DNA from: an uncultured Acidobacteriota bacterium
GTDB taxonomy: Bacteria; Acidobacteriota; UBA6911; RPQK01; JAJDTT01
Direction: 5' to 3'
Assembly (NCBI GenBank): GCA_951812665.1
Contig: CATOST010000018.1
Span: 62,001 to 126,000, forward strand
DNA: 64,000 nucleotides
Position numbers and translations under genes: made by a program
Shown: positions 26,226 through 36,589 of the stretch, in pieces
Position numbering within the stretch: the first letter of the stretch is position 1
How the letters are laid out: every line of letters begins with the position of its first letter
Notes under the pieces: generated by a model
Databases searched by the model: none
What the model was told of the DNA's origin: nothing
Seen by the model: the letters and a program-made list of their open reading frames with translations, nothing else

Positions 26226-27539
26226 CTACGCCATGGGCAGCACCAGCAAGGCCCTACAACCCGCCGTCTGCTTCCGGTTGGTCAGGCTGAGGAATCCGCC
26301 GTGGGCTTCTGCGATCTGCCGGGCCAGGACCAGACCGATGCCGCTCCCCTGGGGCTTGGTGGTGAAGAAGGGGACGAACAGGTTGGCGGTGTCGGCCAGC
26401 CCCTTCCCTTCGTCTTCCACGGAGACTTCCAATTGGTCGCCGACCCGTCTCCAGCCGATGCTGGCGCCCCCGCCGGTCTCCGCGACGGCGTCGACGGCGT
26501 TCCGGACCAGGTTGATCAGTAGCTGCTCCAACTGATCCGGGTCGGCCCGAAATCGAACCGGCCGGCCGTCTCGAATCGCCACCGGCATCCGGGTCTCCAG
26601 ACTCACCACCTTTTGGACCGAGTTCTCGATGGAGACCGGACGCTTGTTCGGGGCCGGTAGCCGGGCGAGCCGGGAATAGGCGCCCATGAACCGGCTCAGC
26701 GCCCGGGCCCGGGAGGAGATGACGTGCAGGCCCTCCCGCAGGTCCTGCTCCCGGTCCGAGTTCGAAAGGTCCTTCTCCAAGAGGGATTCGAGACTCCCGG
26801 CGATGGACTTGATGGGGGTCAGCGAATTGTTCAACTCGTGTCCCAACACCCGGATCAGACGCCGCCAAGCTTGACGCTCCTCCTCTCGCAGGGTCTGGTT
26901 CAGGTCCGCCAGGACCACCAGGTGATGGGGCCGCCCCTCCTCGCGAAACACGGACCGGCGCATTCCCCAACGGCCGCTCCCGCCGGGCAACTGGATTCGG
27001 AGTGTCCGGACCGGCTCTCCCTTCAGGCAGTCCTTCAGATCCAGCTCCGCCGCCGTCTTCTCCAACGCTTCCGCTCCCGGAATTCCCAGGAGCCTCTGCC
27101 CGGTCCGGTTGATGAGGCGCAGGCGCCCTCCGTCGTCGAATGCGAAGACCGCCACGTCGATCTCCTTCATCACCTTCTGCAGCAATGCGGCCGCCTCGAC
27201 CGCTCCCAGCCGTTGCCGGCGCAGGACCTCGCCCAGGACGTTCAGTTCCGCGGCGAACTCGCCCAGCCCCCTGTCCGTTCCGCCCCGGGCCCGGATGGAG
27301 AAGTCCCCTTCACGAAGCGCCGAGACCACGTTGGCGAGGGTCTGAAACTGAAACGTCAACTTTCGATACAGCAGGATCAGGCCGCCCGACAGGGCTGCCA
27401 CGGCCAGCAGCGAGAGGCCGTAGCGCACCCGGGGCTCGTGATCGCCGATCCAGAGCAGGACCAGCAGTGCGGAGCAGGGGGTGAGGCCGGCGGCAAGGGA
27501 GATCAGGACGATCCGCGCCTGAAACCCGAGCCGGTTCAT
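26226..27539 (-). CDS. NtrY-like sensor histidine kinase
   Basis: 437 residues: two membrane helices (about 8-32 and 40-58), a HAMP-like linker (60-110), a PAS-like domain (about 118-225), a HisKA domain with LGHELNNSLTPIKSI (His234), and an ATPase domain with LINLVRNAVDA, DEGKGL and GSGIGLVLARQIAEAHGG. There is almost no periplasmic loop, so it probably senses inside the membrane or cytoplasm. It overlaps the regulator gene by 4 bp and should phosphorylate it. Confidence 0.92.
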   Translation of the reverse strand: MNRLGFQARIVLISLAAGLTPCSALLVLLWIGDHEPRVRYGLSLLAVAALSGGLILLYRKLTFQFQTLANVVSALREGDFSIRARGGTDRGLGEFAAELNVLGEVLRRQRLGAVEAAALLQKVMKEIDVAVFAFDDGGRLRLINRTGQRLLGIPGAEALEKTAAELDLKDCLKGEPVRTLRIQLPGGSGRWGMRRSVFREEGRPHHLVVLADLNQTLREEERQAWRRLIRVLGHELNNSLTPIKSIAGSLESLLEKDLSNSDREQDLREGLHVISSRARALSRFMGAYSRLARLPAPNKRPVSIENSVQKVVSLETRMPVAIRDGRPVRFRADPDQLEQLLINLVRNAVDAVAETGGGASIGWRRVGDQLEVSVEDEGKGLADTANLFVPFFTTKPQGSGIGLVLARQIAEAHGGFLSLTNRKQTAGCRALLVLPMA

Positions 27540-28921
27540 AGCCCGAGTTTTTCCATCCGCCGGTAGAGGGCGGTCCGGCTCATCCCCAGGCTTCGAGCGG
27601 CTCGGCTCACGTTGCCACCGGTGCGGGCCAGGGCCTTGCCGATCAAAACGCCTTCGGCTTCCTCCAGGGTCATCATTTCCAGCGGATTCGAAAACGGCGA
27701 GTCCGCCGGCAGACTCAGATCCACGACCGAAATGGAGGACTCCCGGGCGAGCAGGACGGCACGCTCCACCACGTGGCTGAGCTCCCGGACGTTTCCCGGC
27801 CAGGAGTAGTGGGCCAGGGCCGCCAGGGCCGGTTCGCTGAAACCGTCCAGCCGCTTCCGGTATTTCTGGTTGTAGCGGCCCAGGAAGTGGTTGGCCAACA
27901 GGAGGATGTCCTCGCCGCGGTCTCTCAGCGGAGGGAGGCGGATCTCCACCGTGTTGAGACGGAACAGGAGGTCCTCCCGGAACCGGCCGCGGGCCACCTC
28001 CCGCTTCAGGTCGGCGTTGGTGGCCGAGAGCACCCGCACGTCGACGTGCTTGGTGCGCGAGGAGCCGACGCGCTGCATCTCTCCGCTCTCCAGGACCCGG
28101 AGGAGGTTGGCCTGCTGGCTCACGGGGATGCTGGAGACCTCGTCCAACAGCAGCGTGCCCCCGTCGGCCAGTTCGAAGCGGCCGATCCGGTCCGTTCGGG
28201 CATCGGTGAAGGCACCCTTGACGTGTCCGAACATCTCGCTGACGAATACGCCTTCCGAAAGGCCTCCCAGGTTAACGGCCACCAGAGGCCTGGAGGAGCG
28301 GGCCGAGACCGAATGCAGAGTCCGGGCCACCACTTCCTTGCCGGTGCCATGCTCGCCGGTGATCAGAACGTGGGCGTCGGAGGGACCCACCCGGGAAATC
28401 AGATCCAGGACCGGTCGCATGACCGGGGACTGAGTGATCAGACGAACGTGTTGCCGGGAGCGGAGGACCCGGTTCTCCTCCTCCAGCCGCCGTCCATGAC
28501 GCAACGCCCTCCGGAGCTCGATCTGACTCTTCAAGACGGTGAGGAGGCGCTCGTTCTCCCAGGGCTTCTGAATGAAGTCCCGGGCACCGCGCCGCATGGC
28601 CTCCACGGCCAAATCGATGGTGCCCCAGGCGGTCATGACCACCACCCGCAGCGAGCCGTCCAACGCCAGCAACCGGGTCAGGAGATCGAGCCCCTCCCGG
28701 CCCGAGGTGGTGTCCCGGGCGTAGTTCATGTCCATGAGGATGACGTCGAGGTCGAGACGGCGGGCGTACTCCAGGACGCGCGCGGGAGTGTCGGCCGTGG
28801 TGATCTCGTAATCCTCGCTCTTCAGCAAGAGCCGAAGGGAATGGAGCACGTCGGGCTGATCGTCGGCGATCAGGACACGGGGTCTCTTGGAACGGGGTGT
28901 TGGCATTTTCTTCGTTGTCAT
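27536..28921 (-). CDS. NtrC-family sigma-54-dependent response regulator
   Basis: 461 residues: receiver domain with phospho-acceptor Asp64 (ILMDMNY), AAA+ domain with Walker A GEHGTGKE (189-196), GAFTDA (236-241) in place of GAFTGA, Walker B LLLDE (257-261), the WPGNVREL block, and a C-terminal Fis-type HTH (GNVSRAARSLGMSRTALYRR). It is predicted to activate sigma-54 promoters. It is 12 bp downstream of the permease cluster, and two sigma-54-type promoters with paired palindromes lie in that cluster. Confidence 0.94.
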   Translation of the reverse strand: MTTKKMPTPRSKRPRVLIADDQPDVLHSLRLLLKSEDYEITTADTPARVLEYARRLDLDVILMDMNYARDTTSGREGLDLLTRLLALDGSLRVVVMTAWGTIDLAVEAMRRGARDFIQKPWENERLLTVLKSQIELRRALRHGRRLEEENRVLRSRQHVRLITQSPVMRPVLDLISRVGPSDAHVLITGEHGTGKEVVARTLHSVSARSSRPLVAVNLGGLSEGVFVSEMFGHVKGAFTDARTDRIGRFELADGGTLLLDEVSSIPVSQQANLLRVLESGEMQRVGSSRTKHVDVRVLSATNADLKREVARGRFREDLLFRLNTVEIRLPPLRDRGEDILLLANHFLGRYNQKYRKRLDGFSEPALAALAHYSWPGNVRELSHVVERAVLLARESSISVVDLSLPADSPFSNPLEMMTLEEAEGVLIGKALARTGGNVSRAARSLGMSRTALYRRMEKLGL

Positions 28922-28933
28922 ATCTGCGGGGAA

Positions 28934-31492
28934 TTATTCATGGCGCAACGCTTCCATGGGTTCCAGCTTGGTGATTCGGTAGGCGGGTACCGCACTTGCG
29001 AACAAAGATGCCAAAACAATCACGAAGGCGGGGATCAGGAAGATCATGGGATCGGCTGGTTCCAACTCTGCGACGAAATTCCGCAAAATACGAATCCCTG
29101 CCAACGCCGTGGCGATACCAAGGGAGAGACCGATGGCGACCAGAACGAGGGCCTGTCTGAGGATCAGCCATACCGTGTGATCGCGTTCAGCCCCCATTGC
29201 CAAGCGAACCGCTATTTCGCGGGTCCGTCGGGCGACCGAGTGGGAGAGGACACCATACAATCCAACGGAGGCTAATGTCAGGGCCAGAATGCCAAGGGTG
29301 CCCAGCAAGAAATTCAAGAGTCGCCACTGAGAAACGCTCTCGGCAATTCTGGCTGACAACGATGGCGGGCCGAAGGTCGGCAGATCGGCGTCGAGTTCGC
29401 GCACCGCCTCCCGCATGGATTCCACCACAGTTGAAGCCTGTTGTGGTTGAGTCCGTGCCATAAGCGTCATGATTCCGCCGGATTCTTGTAGCTGAGAAAA
29501 ATACAATTGGGGAGCTGGATTGTGACCGACCCTGCGAAACTGCATCTCTCGAGCGACTCCGATTACCTTCCAACTGTTCGAACCGTAGGCGGGAAACTGT
29601 TTCCCGATGGGATTGGCGTTTGGCCAGTATCGTTCCGCCAACGTTTGGCTGATGATGGTGACGGGCTCGGTGTCCTGATCGTCTGTCCATCGAAAATCGC
29701 GGCCCTGAATCAGCGAAATTCCAACAGTCTCGAAGTACCTGGGAAACACCATATTCAATTCGGCCGTAACCGGTTCCTCTTGATTTCTCTGAAAGGACAC
29801 TATGGCGTAGGAATCGCCGGCGGGAGCGAATGTTGCCAGGGTTGTCGATTCCACTCCTGGTGTCTCTTCCACCCGCCGCAAGAGTTGCCTGAAAAACAAA
29901 GCTCCTTTTGCTTCGCTGTAACCTTGCGTCGCCACGTCGACGGACAGCGTATAAACATTCTCCGCCTCGAATCCTGGGTCCAAGGCGAGTCGATTCCCCA
30001 GAGAACGGATCAACAGTGCCGCCACGACCAGCAGAGTCGTGGACAATGCCACCTGAAGAATGACCAGAATGTGTCGCCACGGCCCGCCCCGCCCTTGGGA
30101 GTATGGCTCTGTAGCCTTAAGTTCCGGGAACAGTTCGATTCGGCTCGAACGTATCGCGGGCACTAAGCCGAAGATGGTGGTCGTCGTCAATGAAAGAACG
30201 AAAGTGAACAAGATCATTCGGCCATCCAGGAGTCCGAAGCCCAGGTGTGCTCGGTGCAGGTGGCCAGTTAACAGCGGGATGGAACCAAACGAGTCCAGGC
30301 ACCACAGGGTTACCAGAGTCGAGGTGGCACCCGCTGCTACAAACAGCACGGCGGTCTCGATGAGAAGCAAGCGGATCAGATGTTTCCGGCTGGCGCCGGC
30401 CGCCAAGCGAACGGCCATGTCGAGTTTCCTGCTGTCGGCGCGGGAGAGGAGCAGATTGGCTACGTTGGCGCATGCGATCAATAGTACGGAGCCCACGACC
30501 ACGGTCAGCAAAATCCAAATATCGTGGAGCCGGGCTCGCAGATGCTGGTAAAGGCGAGTGTGGTGACCCGGTGCGAGTATGAGACTGTTCTCCTTCCATC
30601 GCCGATGCAGAGGTTCCAGTTCGGACACAAGCGCGGCCAAGCTGGAGCCGGCACTGGCCCAAGAAGTGTCTGGTTTAAGCCGTCCTATCAGGTTTAGCCA
30701 AGTGTGTCCTGGGTCCTCGAACCAATCTGGCGGATCAAAATTCCAGCGATTCGGCTGAACCTGGGGTTGCATCGTCAAAGGCACCCAAATGTCTGTGTGT
30801 CTCGATGAGAGGCCATTGAAATGCGCCGGCATGACACCGACCAACGTGAATATGTGCCCGTTCAATTTCGCCGTCTGTCCCACAATGTCGGTACTTGAGT
30901 GGAAGTTCACGCGCCAGAGGCGGGCGCTGATAAGAGCCACCGGGTGACGCCCGGGAACTTCCCCCTCGTCTGGATGAAAGTCACGACCGAGGATGGGTTC
31001 AACGCCGAGGACCTCGTTGTAGTTGGTCGAGACCATTTCGCCGTCAAGCCGTTCGGTGAGCCCCTCGATTTTCAGGTGGACGGTAATCGGGCTCCAGGCA
31101 ACGAGCCCGGAAAAGGCGTGGTTTTCTCGTTGGATATGGACATATTCGGGAAACGAAAAATCGACTCCATACACAGTCTTCTTTGACGTCGTGTGTATAA
31201 CTGCGATCCGATGGGGGTCTGGGACCGGGAGCGGACGCAAAAAGACGGCGTCGAACAGAGTGAAGACGGCCGTGTTTGCCCCAATCCCGAAAGCCAAGGT
31301 CACGGTTGCAACGATCGCGAAGCCGGGGGTCCTGGCCAACGTTCGACAGGCAAGACTGAGGTCCCTGGCGGTGTCCTCCAACCGGAGAAACAGATTTCGC
31401 GTCGGTTCCTTTCCTGGCAAAGGAATACCGGCAGGCGAAGGTGGGCCCGGGAGCCTATTCATCGTATATTGAACTAGGCCACGCCCAATCAT
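28934..31492 (-). CDS. ADOP-type ABC permease (MacB/FtsX), tandem copy A
   Basis: 852 residues: a short cytoplasmic prefix, an N-terminal membrane helix after RTLARTPGFAIVATVTLAFG, a long periplasmic MacB_PCD domain, three helices, a second periplasmic domain and a C-terminal FtsX block ending KLEPMEALRHE. This double layout is the acidobacterial duplicated orphan permease type. Its start overlaps the stop of copy B (TCAT on the plus strand, ATGA on the minus). It lies between copy B and the regulator gene and is probably driven by the ATPase at 36590. Confidence 0.92.
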   Translation of the reverse strand: MIGRGLVQYTMNRLPGPPSPAGIPLPGKEPTRNLFLRLEDTARDLSLACRTLARTPGFAIVATVTLAFGIGANTAVFTLFDAVFLRPLPVPDPHRIAVIHTTSKKTVYGVDFSFPEYVHIQRENHAFSGLVAWSPITVHLKIEGLTERLDGEMVSTNYNEVLGVEPILGRDFHPDEGEVPGRHPVALISARLWRVNFHSSTDIVGQTAKLNGHIFTLVGVMPAHFNGLSSRHTDIWVPLTMQPQVQPNRWNFDPPDWFEDPGHTWLNLIGRLKPDTSWASAGSSLAALVSELEPLHRRWKENSLILAPGHHTRLYQHLRARLHDIWILLTVVVGSVLLIACANVANLLLSRADSRKLDMAVRLAAGASRKHLIRLLLIETAVLFVAAGATSTLVTLWCLDSFGSIPLLTGHLHRAHLGFGLLDGRMILFTFVLSLTTTTIFGLVPAIRSSRIELFPELKATEPYSQGRGGPWRHILVILQVALSTTLLVVAALLIRSLGNRLALDPGFEAENVYTLSVDVATQGYSEAKGALFFRQLLRRVEETPGVESTTLATFAPAGDSYAIVSFQRNQEEPVTAELNMVFPRYFETVGISLIQGRDFRWTDDQDTEPVTIISQTLAERYWPNANPIGKQFPAYGSNSWKVIGVAREMQFRRVGHNPAPQLYFSQLQESGGIMTLMARTQPQQASTVVESMREAVRELDADLPTFGPPSLSARIAESVSQWRLLNFLLGTLGILALTLASVGLYGVLSHSVARRTREIAVRLAMGAERDHTVWLILRQALVLVAIGLSLGIATALAGIRILRNFVAELEPADPMIFLIPAFVIVLASLFASAVPAYRITKLEPMEALRHE

Positions 31493-34047
31493 TCATGACG
31501 CAATGCTTCCATGGGTTCCAATCGGGCAATTCGGTAAGCGGGGACCCAGCAAGCGAGCAGGGATGCCAATACGATCACCAAGGACGGGATCAGGAAGATC
31601 CCGGGATCGATGGGTTCCAACTCGGATACGAAGTTCCTCATGATGCGGATCCCCGCCAGTGCCACGGCGGTCCCGATGGAGAGACCGATAGCGACCAGGA
31701 ACAAGGCCCTTCTTAGGACCAGCCAGACCGTCTGATTGCGTCTTGCCCCCATCGCCATCCGAACCGCTATTTCTCGTGTGCGTTGTACGACCGAGTGGGA
31801 CAGGACCCCGTACAAACCGAAAGAAGCCAGCGTCAGGGCCAGTAGACCGAATGTACCCAACAGGAAGTTCAACAATCTCCATTCGGAGAAATTTTCTGCA
31901 ATTGTGGCTGACAAGGAGGGTGGCCCAAAGGTCGGCAGATCAGCGTCCAGCTCTCGCACCGCCTGACGCAAGACGACCATCGTGTTCACAGTCTGTTGCG
32001 GCCGGGTTCGTGCCATGAGAGTTACGCTTCCGCCGTATTGCTGAAGCAGCGGAAAGTACATTTGGGGCGCCGGGTCGTCGCCGAACCTGAGTAACCGGAC
32101 CTCTTGGGCGACTCCGATCACTTCCCACCCGTCTGATCCGTGAAAAATATGTTCTCCGACGGGATCGGAGTTGGGCCAGAATCGTTCGGCCAATGACTCG
32201 CTAATAATGGCGACGGACCGTGTGTTCTGATCATCCGTCCATCGAAAACCGCGACCTCGGATCAAGGGAAGGCGGATGGTCTCGAAGTACCAGGGGAAAA
32301 CGAAATTGGCTTCGGCCATAAGTGCTCCTCCTTTCTCACTCTTTCCGATGGACATACGGGCATAGTAAGTGCCGCCCGGAGCGAATTGCGCCAAGCTCGC
32401 TGACTCCACTCCTGGCGCTGCCTCCACGCGTTGGAGGAGTTGCTTGAAGAACAAGGTTCCTTTTGTGTCGCTGTAACCTTGGGTAGCTACGTCAATGGAC
32501 AGCGTGCATACGTTCCCGGGATCAAAACCTGGATCCACGACGAGTCGATTCCCCAGTGAACGAATAAACAGTCCGGCCACGATCAGTAGTGCCAAGGCAA
32601 TTGCCACTTGAAGAATTACCAGAGGGTGACGCCAATGGTCCGAGCGAACGCGAGCGTACGTCCCTGTCGCTTTCAACTCCGGGAAGAGGTCGATTCGACT
32701 CGCACGCGCGGCTGGAACCAAACCGAAGCCAATGGCGGTCGTCAAAGAAAGAACCAGAGTGAAAAACAGCATGCGGGCATCCAGGAGGCCGAGCCCCTGG
32801 GATGCTGTGCGCAAGTTGGCAGGCAGAAGCGGAATGGAGTTCAACAATTCTAAACACAGGAAGGCCACTAGAATCGCGACCCCGCCCCCGGCTAAGAACA
32901 GCACCGCGGTCTCGATGAGAAGGTAGCGGATCAGTCTTCTGCGGCTGGCTCCGCCGGCCAGACGGATGGCCATTTCGCGCCTCCTGCTCCGCGCGCGCGA
33001 GAGGAGCAGATTGACGACGTTGGCGCATGCGATCAAGAGTACGGACCCTGTGATCGCAGTCAGCAAGACCCAAACGCTCTGGAGTTGGGAGCGGATATAC
33101 GGGCGCAGGCGGGCGTGCTGCCCCGGCTTCACGACGATAATCGTATCTTCCCACCTCCGATTTAGCGGTTTCAGTCCGGGCACAAGTCCCGCGAGACTGG
33201 AGCCGGCACTTTCCCGAGTAGTGCCGGGTTTGAGGCGTCCAGCCAAGTCCAGCCAAGTATCCGTTGGGTCTTCGATCCGATCGGTTGAGCCAAAATGCCA
33301 AAGTTTTACCTGAACTTCTCGTTCCATCATCAAGGGGACCCAAACGTCAATCGGTCTCAGCGAAGGCCCCATGAAATACTCCGGTAAGACTCCTACTAAC
33401 GTGAATACGTGACCATTCACTCTTACAGTCGTTCCCACAATCCCCTCGTCTGAGTTGAATCGCTCGCGCCATAGACGAGCACTGATAAGGGCCACCGGGT
33501 GGCGCCCCGGAACTTGGGCCTCCTCAGGAAGAAAGCCTCGCCCGACGATGGGTTCAATTCCAAGGACGTCGGTGTAGTTGGACGACACCAACTCGCCCAC
33601 AAGTCGCTCCGTGAATTCATCGGTGCTCAGGTGAACCATGAACCAACTCCAGGCAATCATTCCTGAGAAAGCATGATTTGCTCGTTGAATATGGAGAAAT
33701 TCGGGGAAGGAAAAATCGCCTCCATAAGAAAACTCACTGGATCCAGAATAGAGGGACACGATCCGGTGTGGGTCGGCAACCGGGAGTGGCCGCCAAAAGA
33801 CGGCGTCGAACAAGGTAAAGACCGCCGTGTTCGCTCCGATTCCCAGAGCCAGGGTCACGATTGCAACGATCGTGAAGCCGGGGTTTCTGGCCAGTGTCCG
33901 GAACGAGAGCCTAAGGTCCCAAAGCGTGTCCTCCGCATATAGAAACAGGCTTCGCGGAGGTTCTCTTCTCAGCAAGGGTTCGTCTTTGGCCGCGACCAGA
34001 TTCGGATGTTGAATCATCTTCCGTTTAACTGGACTGCACACAATCAC
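31489..34047 (-). CDS. ADOP-type ABC permease (MacB/FtsX), tandem copy B
   Basis: 852 residues, closely similar to copy A along the whole length (FRTLARNPGFTIVAIVTLALG, VLLIACANVVNLLLSRA, C-terminal RLEPMEALRHE). The 4-bp ATGA overlaps on both sides show a translationally coupled tandem array. Periplasmic regions differ more than membrane parts, for example in the segments after FGSTDRIEDP, which may reflect different substrates. Confidence 0.92.
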   Translation of the reverse strand: MIVCSPVKRKMIQHPNLVAAKDEPLLRREPPRSLFLYAEDTLWDLRLSFRTLARNPGFTIVAIVTLALGIGANTAVFTLFDAVFWRPLPVADPHRIVSLYSGSSEFSYGGDFSFPEFLHIQRANHAFSGMIAWSWFMVHLSTDEFTERLVGELVSSNYTDVLGIEPIVGRGFLPEEAQVPGRHPVALISARLWRERFNSDEGIVGTTVRVNGHVFTLVGVLPEYFMGPSLRPIDVWVPLMMEREVQVKLWHFGSTDRIEDPTDTWLDLAGRLKPGTTRESAGSSLAGLVPGLKPLNRRWEDTIIVVKPGQHARLRPYIRSQLQSVWVLLTAITGSVLLIACANVVNLLLSRARSRRREMAIRLAGGASRRRLIRYLLIETAVLFLAGGGVAILVAFLCLELLNSIPLLPANLRTASQGLGLLDARMLFFTLVLSLTTAIGFGLVPAARASRIDLFPELKATGTYARVRSDHWRHPLVILQVAIALALLIVAGLFIRSLGNRLVVDPGFDPGNVCTLSIDVATQGYSDTKGTLFFKQLLQRVEAAPGVESASLAQFAPGGTYYARMSIGKSEKGGALMAEANFVFPWYFETIRLPLIRGRGFRWTDDQNTRSVAIISESLAERFWPNSDPVGEHIFHGSDGWEVIGVAQEVRLLRFGDDPAPQMYFPLLQQYGGSVTLMARTRPQQTVNTMVVLRQAVRELDADLPTFGPPSLSATIAENFSEWRLLNFLLGTFGLLALTLASFGLYGVLSHSVVQRTREIAVRMAMGARRNQTVWLVLRRALFLVAIGLSIGTAVALAGIRIMRNFVSELEPIDPGIFLIPSLVIVLASLLACWVPAYRIARLEPMEALRHE

Positions 34048-36554
34048 TCATGGCGTAGCGCTTCCATGGGTTCCAGCTTGGTGATTCTGTAGGCGGGAAC
34101 CCAACAAGCCAAAAGAGACGCGGCCACGACCACCAAGGCGGCGACCAGGAAAGTCATGGGATCGGAGGGGGACACCTCGTACAGGTAGTGGCCGATGAGT
34201 TTGGTCAATCCGAATGCCCCACCAATTCCGATGGAGAGACCGATGGCAACCACCACCATGGCCCGTTTGAGCATCAATCGAACCGTCTGATCGCGGCTCG
34301 CCCCCATGGCTAGCCGGACCGCCATTTCACGGGTCCGTTGAGCCACGGAGTGGGATAGGACCCCATACAATCCAACCGAAGCCAAAATCAAGGCCAGAAC
34401 GCTGAACGTGACCAGCAGGAGGTTGAAGGATCGTTCCTGTTCCATTGCTTCGGCAAGAACGGCCGAGAATGAAGACGCGCCGAAGCTGGGAAGATCCGGG
34501 TCCAGTTCCCGCACGGCTTCGTGCATCGAAACCATCGCGGAGGGAGTCTTTCCTCGTCGAGTGCGCGCCATGAGGGTGAAGTCCCCGCGAAAAATTTGAA
34601 GTATGGGGACGTACAGATATGGTGGAGGGCTTTGGCCGGGCTCATGATACTGGATCTCCGCGGCGACTCCGATCACTTCTCGGTTCCCTGACGGCGTAAA
34701 TATCTGCTCCCCGACGGGATCAGCGTTGGGCCAGAATCGTTCGGCCAAAGTCTGATTGATGATGGCTACGGGCGGCGACGCTTGGTCGTCCGTCCAGCGA
34801 AAATCTCGGCCCCGGATCAGAGGAATTCGAAGAGTCTTGAAATACCGGGGTCCGACAGAATTGACTTCAGTGGAAACTGCTTGGTCTCTCGTCTCCCGGT
34901 ACGTATAGCGGAGGTCCAATCTTGCCGTGGCAGGGACAAATCGCGCCACTGTGGCGGCCTCTACTCCCGGCGCCTCCTCCGCACGCTTCAGAAGCTGTCT
35001 CAGGAAGAGTGCCCCTTTCTTGTGATCGTACCCTTGGGTATCCAGATCAACGGACAGAGTTCCGACATTTTCCGACTCAAAGCCCGGATCCAGAGCGGTT
35101 TGGTTGGCGACCGAACGAATAAAGAGTCCTGCGACGACCAGAAGGACGAACGAGACGGCCACTTGGGGCGTGACAAGAAAGTCGCGCCAGCGGCCTCCTC
35201 GGACCCGTACGTACGCGTCTGTAGCCTTCAGTTCCGGAAACAGGTCGATTCGCCCGGACTGTCTGGCGGGAATCAAGCCGAAGATGATTGCGGTCATCAG
35301 CGAGAGGACCAGAGCGCATAGCAACATGCGGCCGTCCAAGAGTCCCAGGCCCAATTGGTTTGTACTTAGCTTGAAGGGTAGCAACGGGATGTAGGCCGTC
35401 AGGCCCACGCACCAGTGGGCCACTAGAGTCCCGGCGGCTGCCGCTGCCAGAAAGAGCACGGCGGTCTCGGTAAGGAGATAGCGGATCAGACGCTCGCGAC
35501 TGGCTCCTGCCGCCAGCCGGATGGCCATTTCACGGTTTCTTCCCCTGGCTCGGGAGAGGAGGAGATTGGCAACATTGGCGCATGCAATCAAGAGGACTGA
35601 GCCTGAGACCGCCGCCAGCAAGACCCAATAGCCCCGGAATGCCGACTGGCTATACGGGTTGAGGCCGGCTCGGTGGCGTGGAACCAGAGAGACGATTCGG
35701 TCCTTCCACCTCGGATCTTCGAGTTCGAGTTTGGAGACAAAGACAGCTAAATCGGATTGGGCAATGTCGAGAGTGATTTCCGATTTTAGACGGCCTATCA
35801 ACTGCAGCCAGCCATAAAGGTGACTGTCGAGTTTCCCCACTGCTTGAAACTGTGGCTGCATCATCAGGGGCACCCACAGGTCCGCGTGTCCCGGAAGGAG
35901 CCCCTTGAAATGGTCTGGCAGGACTCCCACCAAGGTGAAGGTGTGGCCATTGACGCGAACAGTTTTCCCCACGATCTCTTGACTGGAGCTAAACCACTTC
36001 CGCCAAAGGCGAGTGCTGATCATGGCCACCGGATAGCGTCCGGGGACTTGACCTTCTATCGACAGGAAACCGCGACCGATAATGGGTTCGATTCCGAGAA
36101 CATCTGTGAAGTTGGCTGAAACCAGCTCGCCCGGGACCCTCTCTGTGAACCCATCGGCACTCAGGTGAACCGTGAGTCCGGAGTAGGCAATCAGCCCCGA
36201 AAATGCCTGGTTCATATCCCGGAAATGAAGGTAGTCGGGAAAAGAAAAAGGGTTACAACAGGGATACTCACGGGCTCCTGAATACACATCTACGATCTGA
36301 TGGGGATCGGGAACAGCCATCGGACGTAGCGAAACGATGTCGAACAGAGTGAAGACCGCAGTATTCACTCCGATGCCCAGAGCCAGGGTCACGATGGCTA
36401 CGGCCGTGAACCCAGGACTTCTGGCCAGCGTCCGACACGAGAGCCCGATGTCCCGGAGCGTATCCTCCAGGTAAAGCGACAGGCTCCGCGACCTCTCGTT
36501 CTGCTGCTGCCCGTCGTTTGTGGAAGACGTTGCCATCACGGGTCGATCCCTCAT
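34044..36554 (-). CDS. ADOP-type ABC permease (MacB/FtsX), tandem copy C
   Basis: 836 residues with the same domain layout (CRTLARSPGFTAVAIVTLALG, then VLLIACANVANLLLSRA and C-terminal KLEPMEALRHE). It has a CC pair in EYPCCNPFSFPDYLHF near the start of the periplasmic domain that copies A and B lack. It is first of the three tandem permeases, 35 bp after the ATPase gene. Confidence 0.92.
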   Translation of the reverse strand: MRDRPVMATSSTNDGQQQNERSRSLSLYLEDTLRDIGLSCRTLARSPGFTAVAIVTLALGIGVNTAVFTLFDIVSLRPMAVPDPHQIVDVYSGAREYPCCNPFSFPDYLHFRDMNQAFSGLIAYSGLTVHLSADGFTERVPGELVSANFTDVLGIEPIIGRGFLSIEGQVPGRYPVAMISTRLWRKWFSSSQEIVGKTVRVNGHTFTLVGVLPDHFKGLLPGHADLWVPLMMQPQFQAVGKLDSHLYGWLQLIGRLKSEITLDIAQSDLAVFVSKLELEDPRWKDRIVSLVPRHRAGLNPYSQSAFRGYWVLLAAVSGSVLLIACANVANLLLSRARGRNREMAIRLAAGASRERLIRYLLTETAVLFLAAAAAGTLVAHWCVGLTAYIPLLPFKLSTNQLGLGLLDGRMLLCALVLSLMTAIIFGLIPARQSGRIDLFPELKATDAYVRVRGGRWRDFLVTPQVAVSFVLLVVAGLFIRSVANQTALDPGFESENVGTLSVDLDTQGYDHKKGALFLRQLLKRAEEAPGVEAATVARFVPATARLDLRYTYRETRDQAVSTEVNSVGPRYFKTLRIPLIRGRDFRWTDDQASPPVAIINQTLAERFWPNADPVGEQIFTPSGNREVIGVAAEIQYHEPGQSPPPYLYVPILQIFRGDFTLMARTRRGKTPSAMVSMHEAVRELDPDLPSFGASSFSAVLAEAMEQERSFNLLLVTFSVLALILASVGLYGVLSHSVAQRTREMAVRLAMGASRDQTVRLMLKRAMVVVAIGLSIGIGGAFGLTKLIGHYLYEVSPSDPMTFLVAALVVVAASLLACWVPAYRITKLEPMEALRHE

Positions 36555-36589
36555 CCGAGCACCTCCAATTGGCCGCTTACAGGAGCGTT

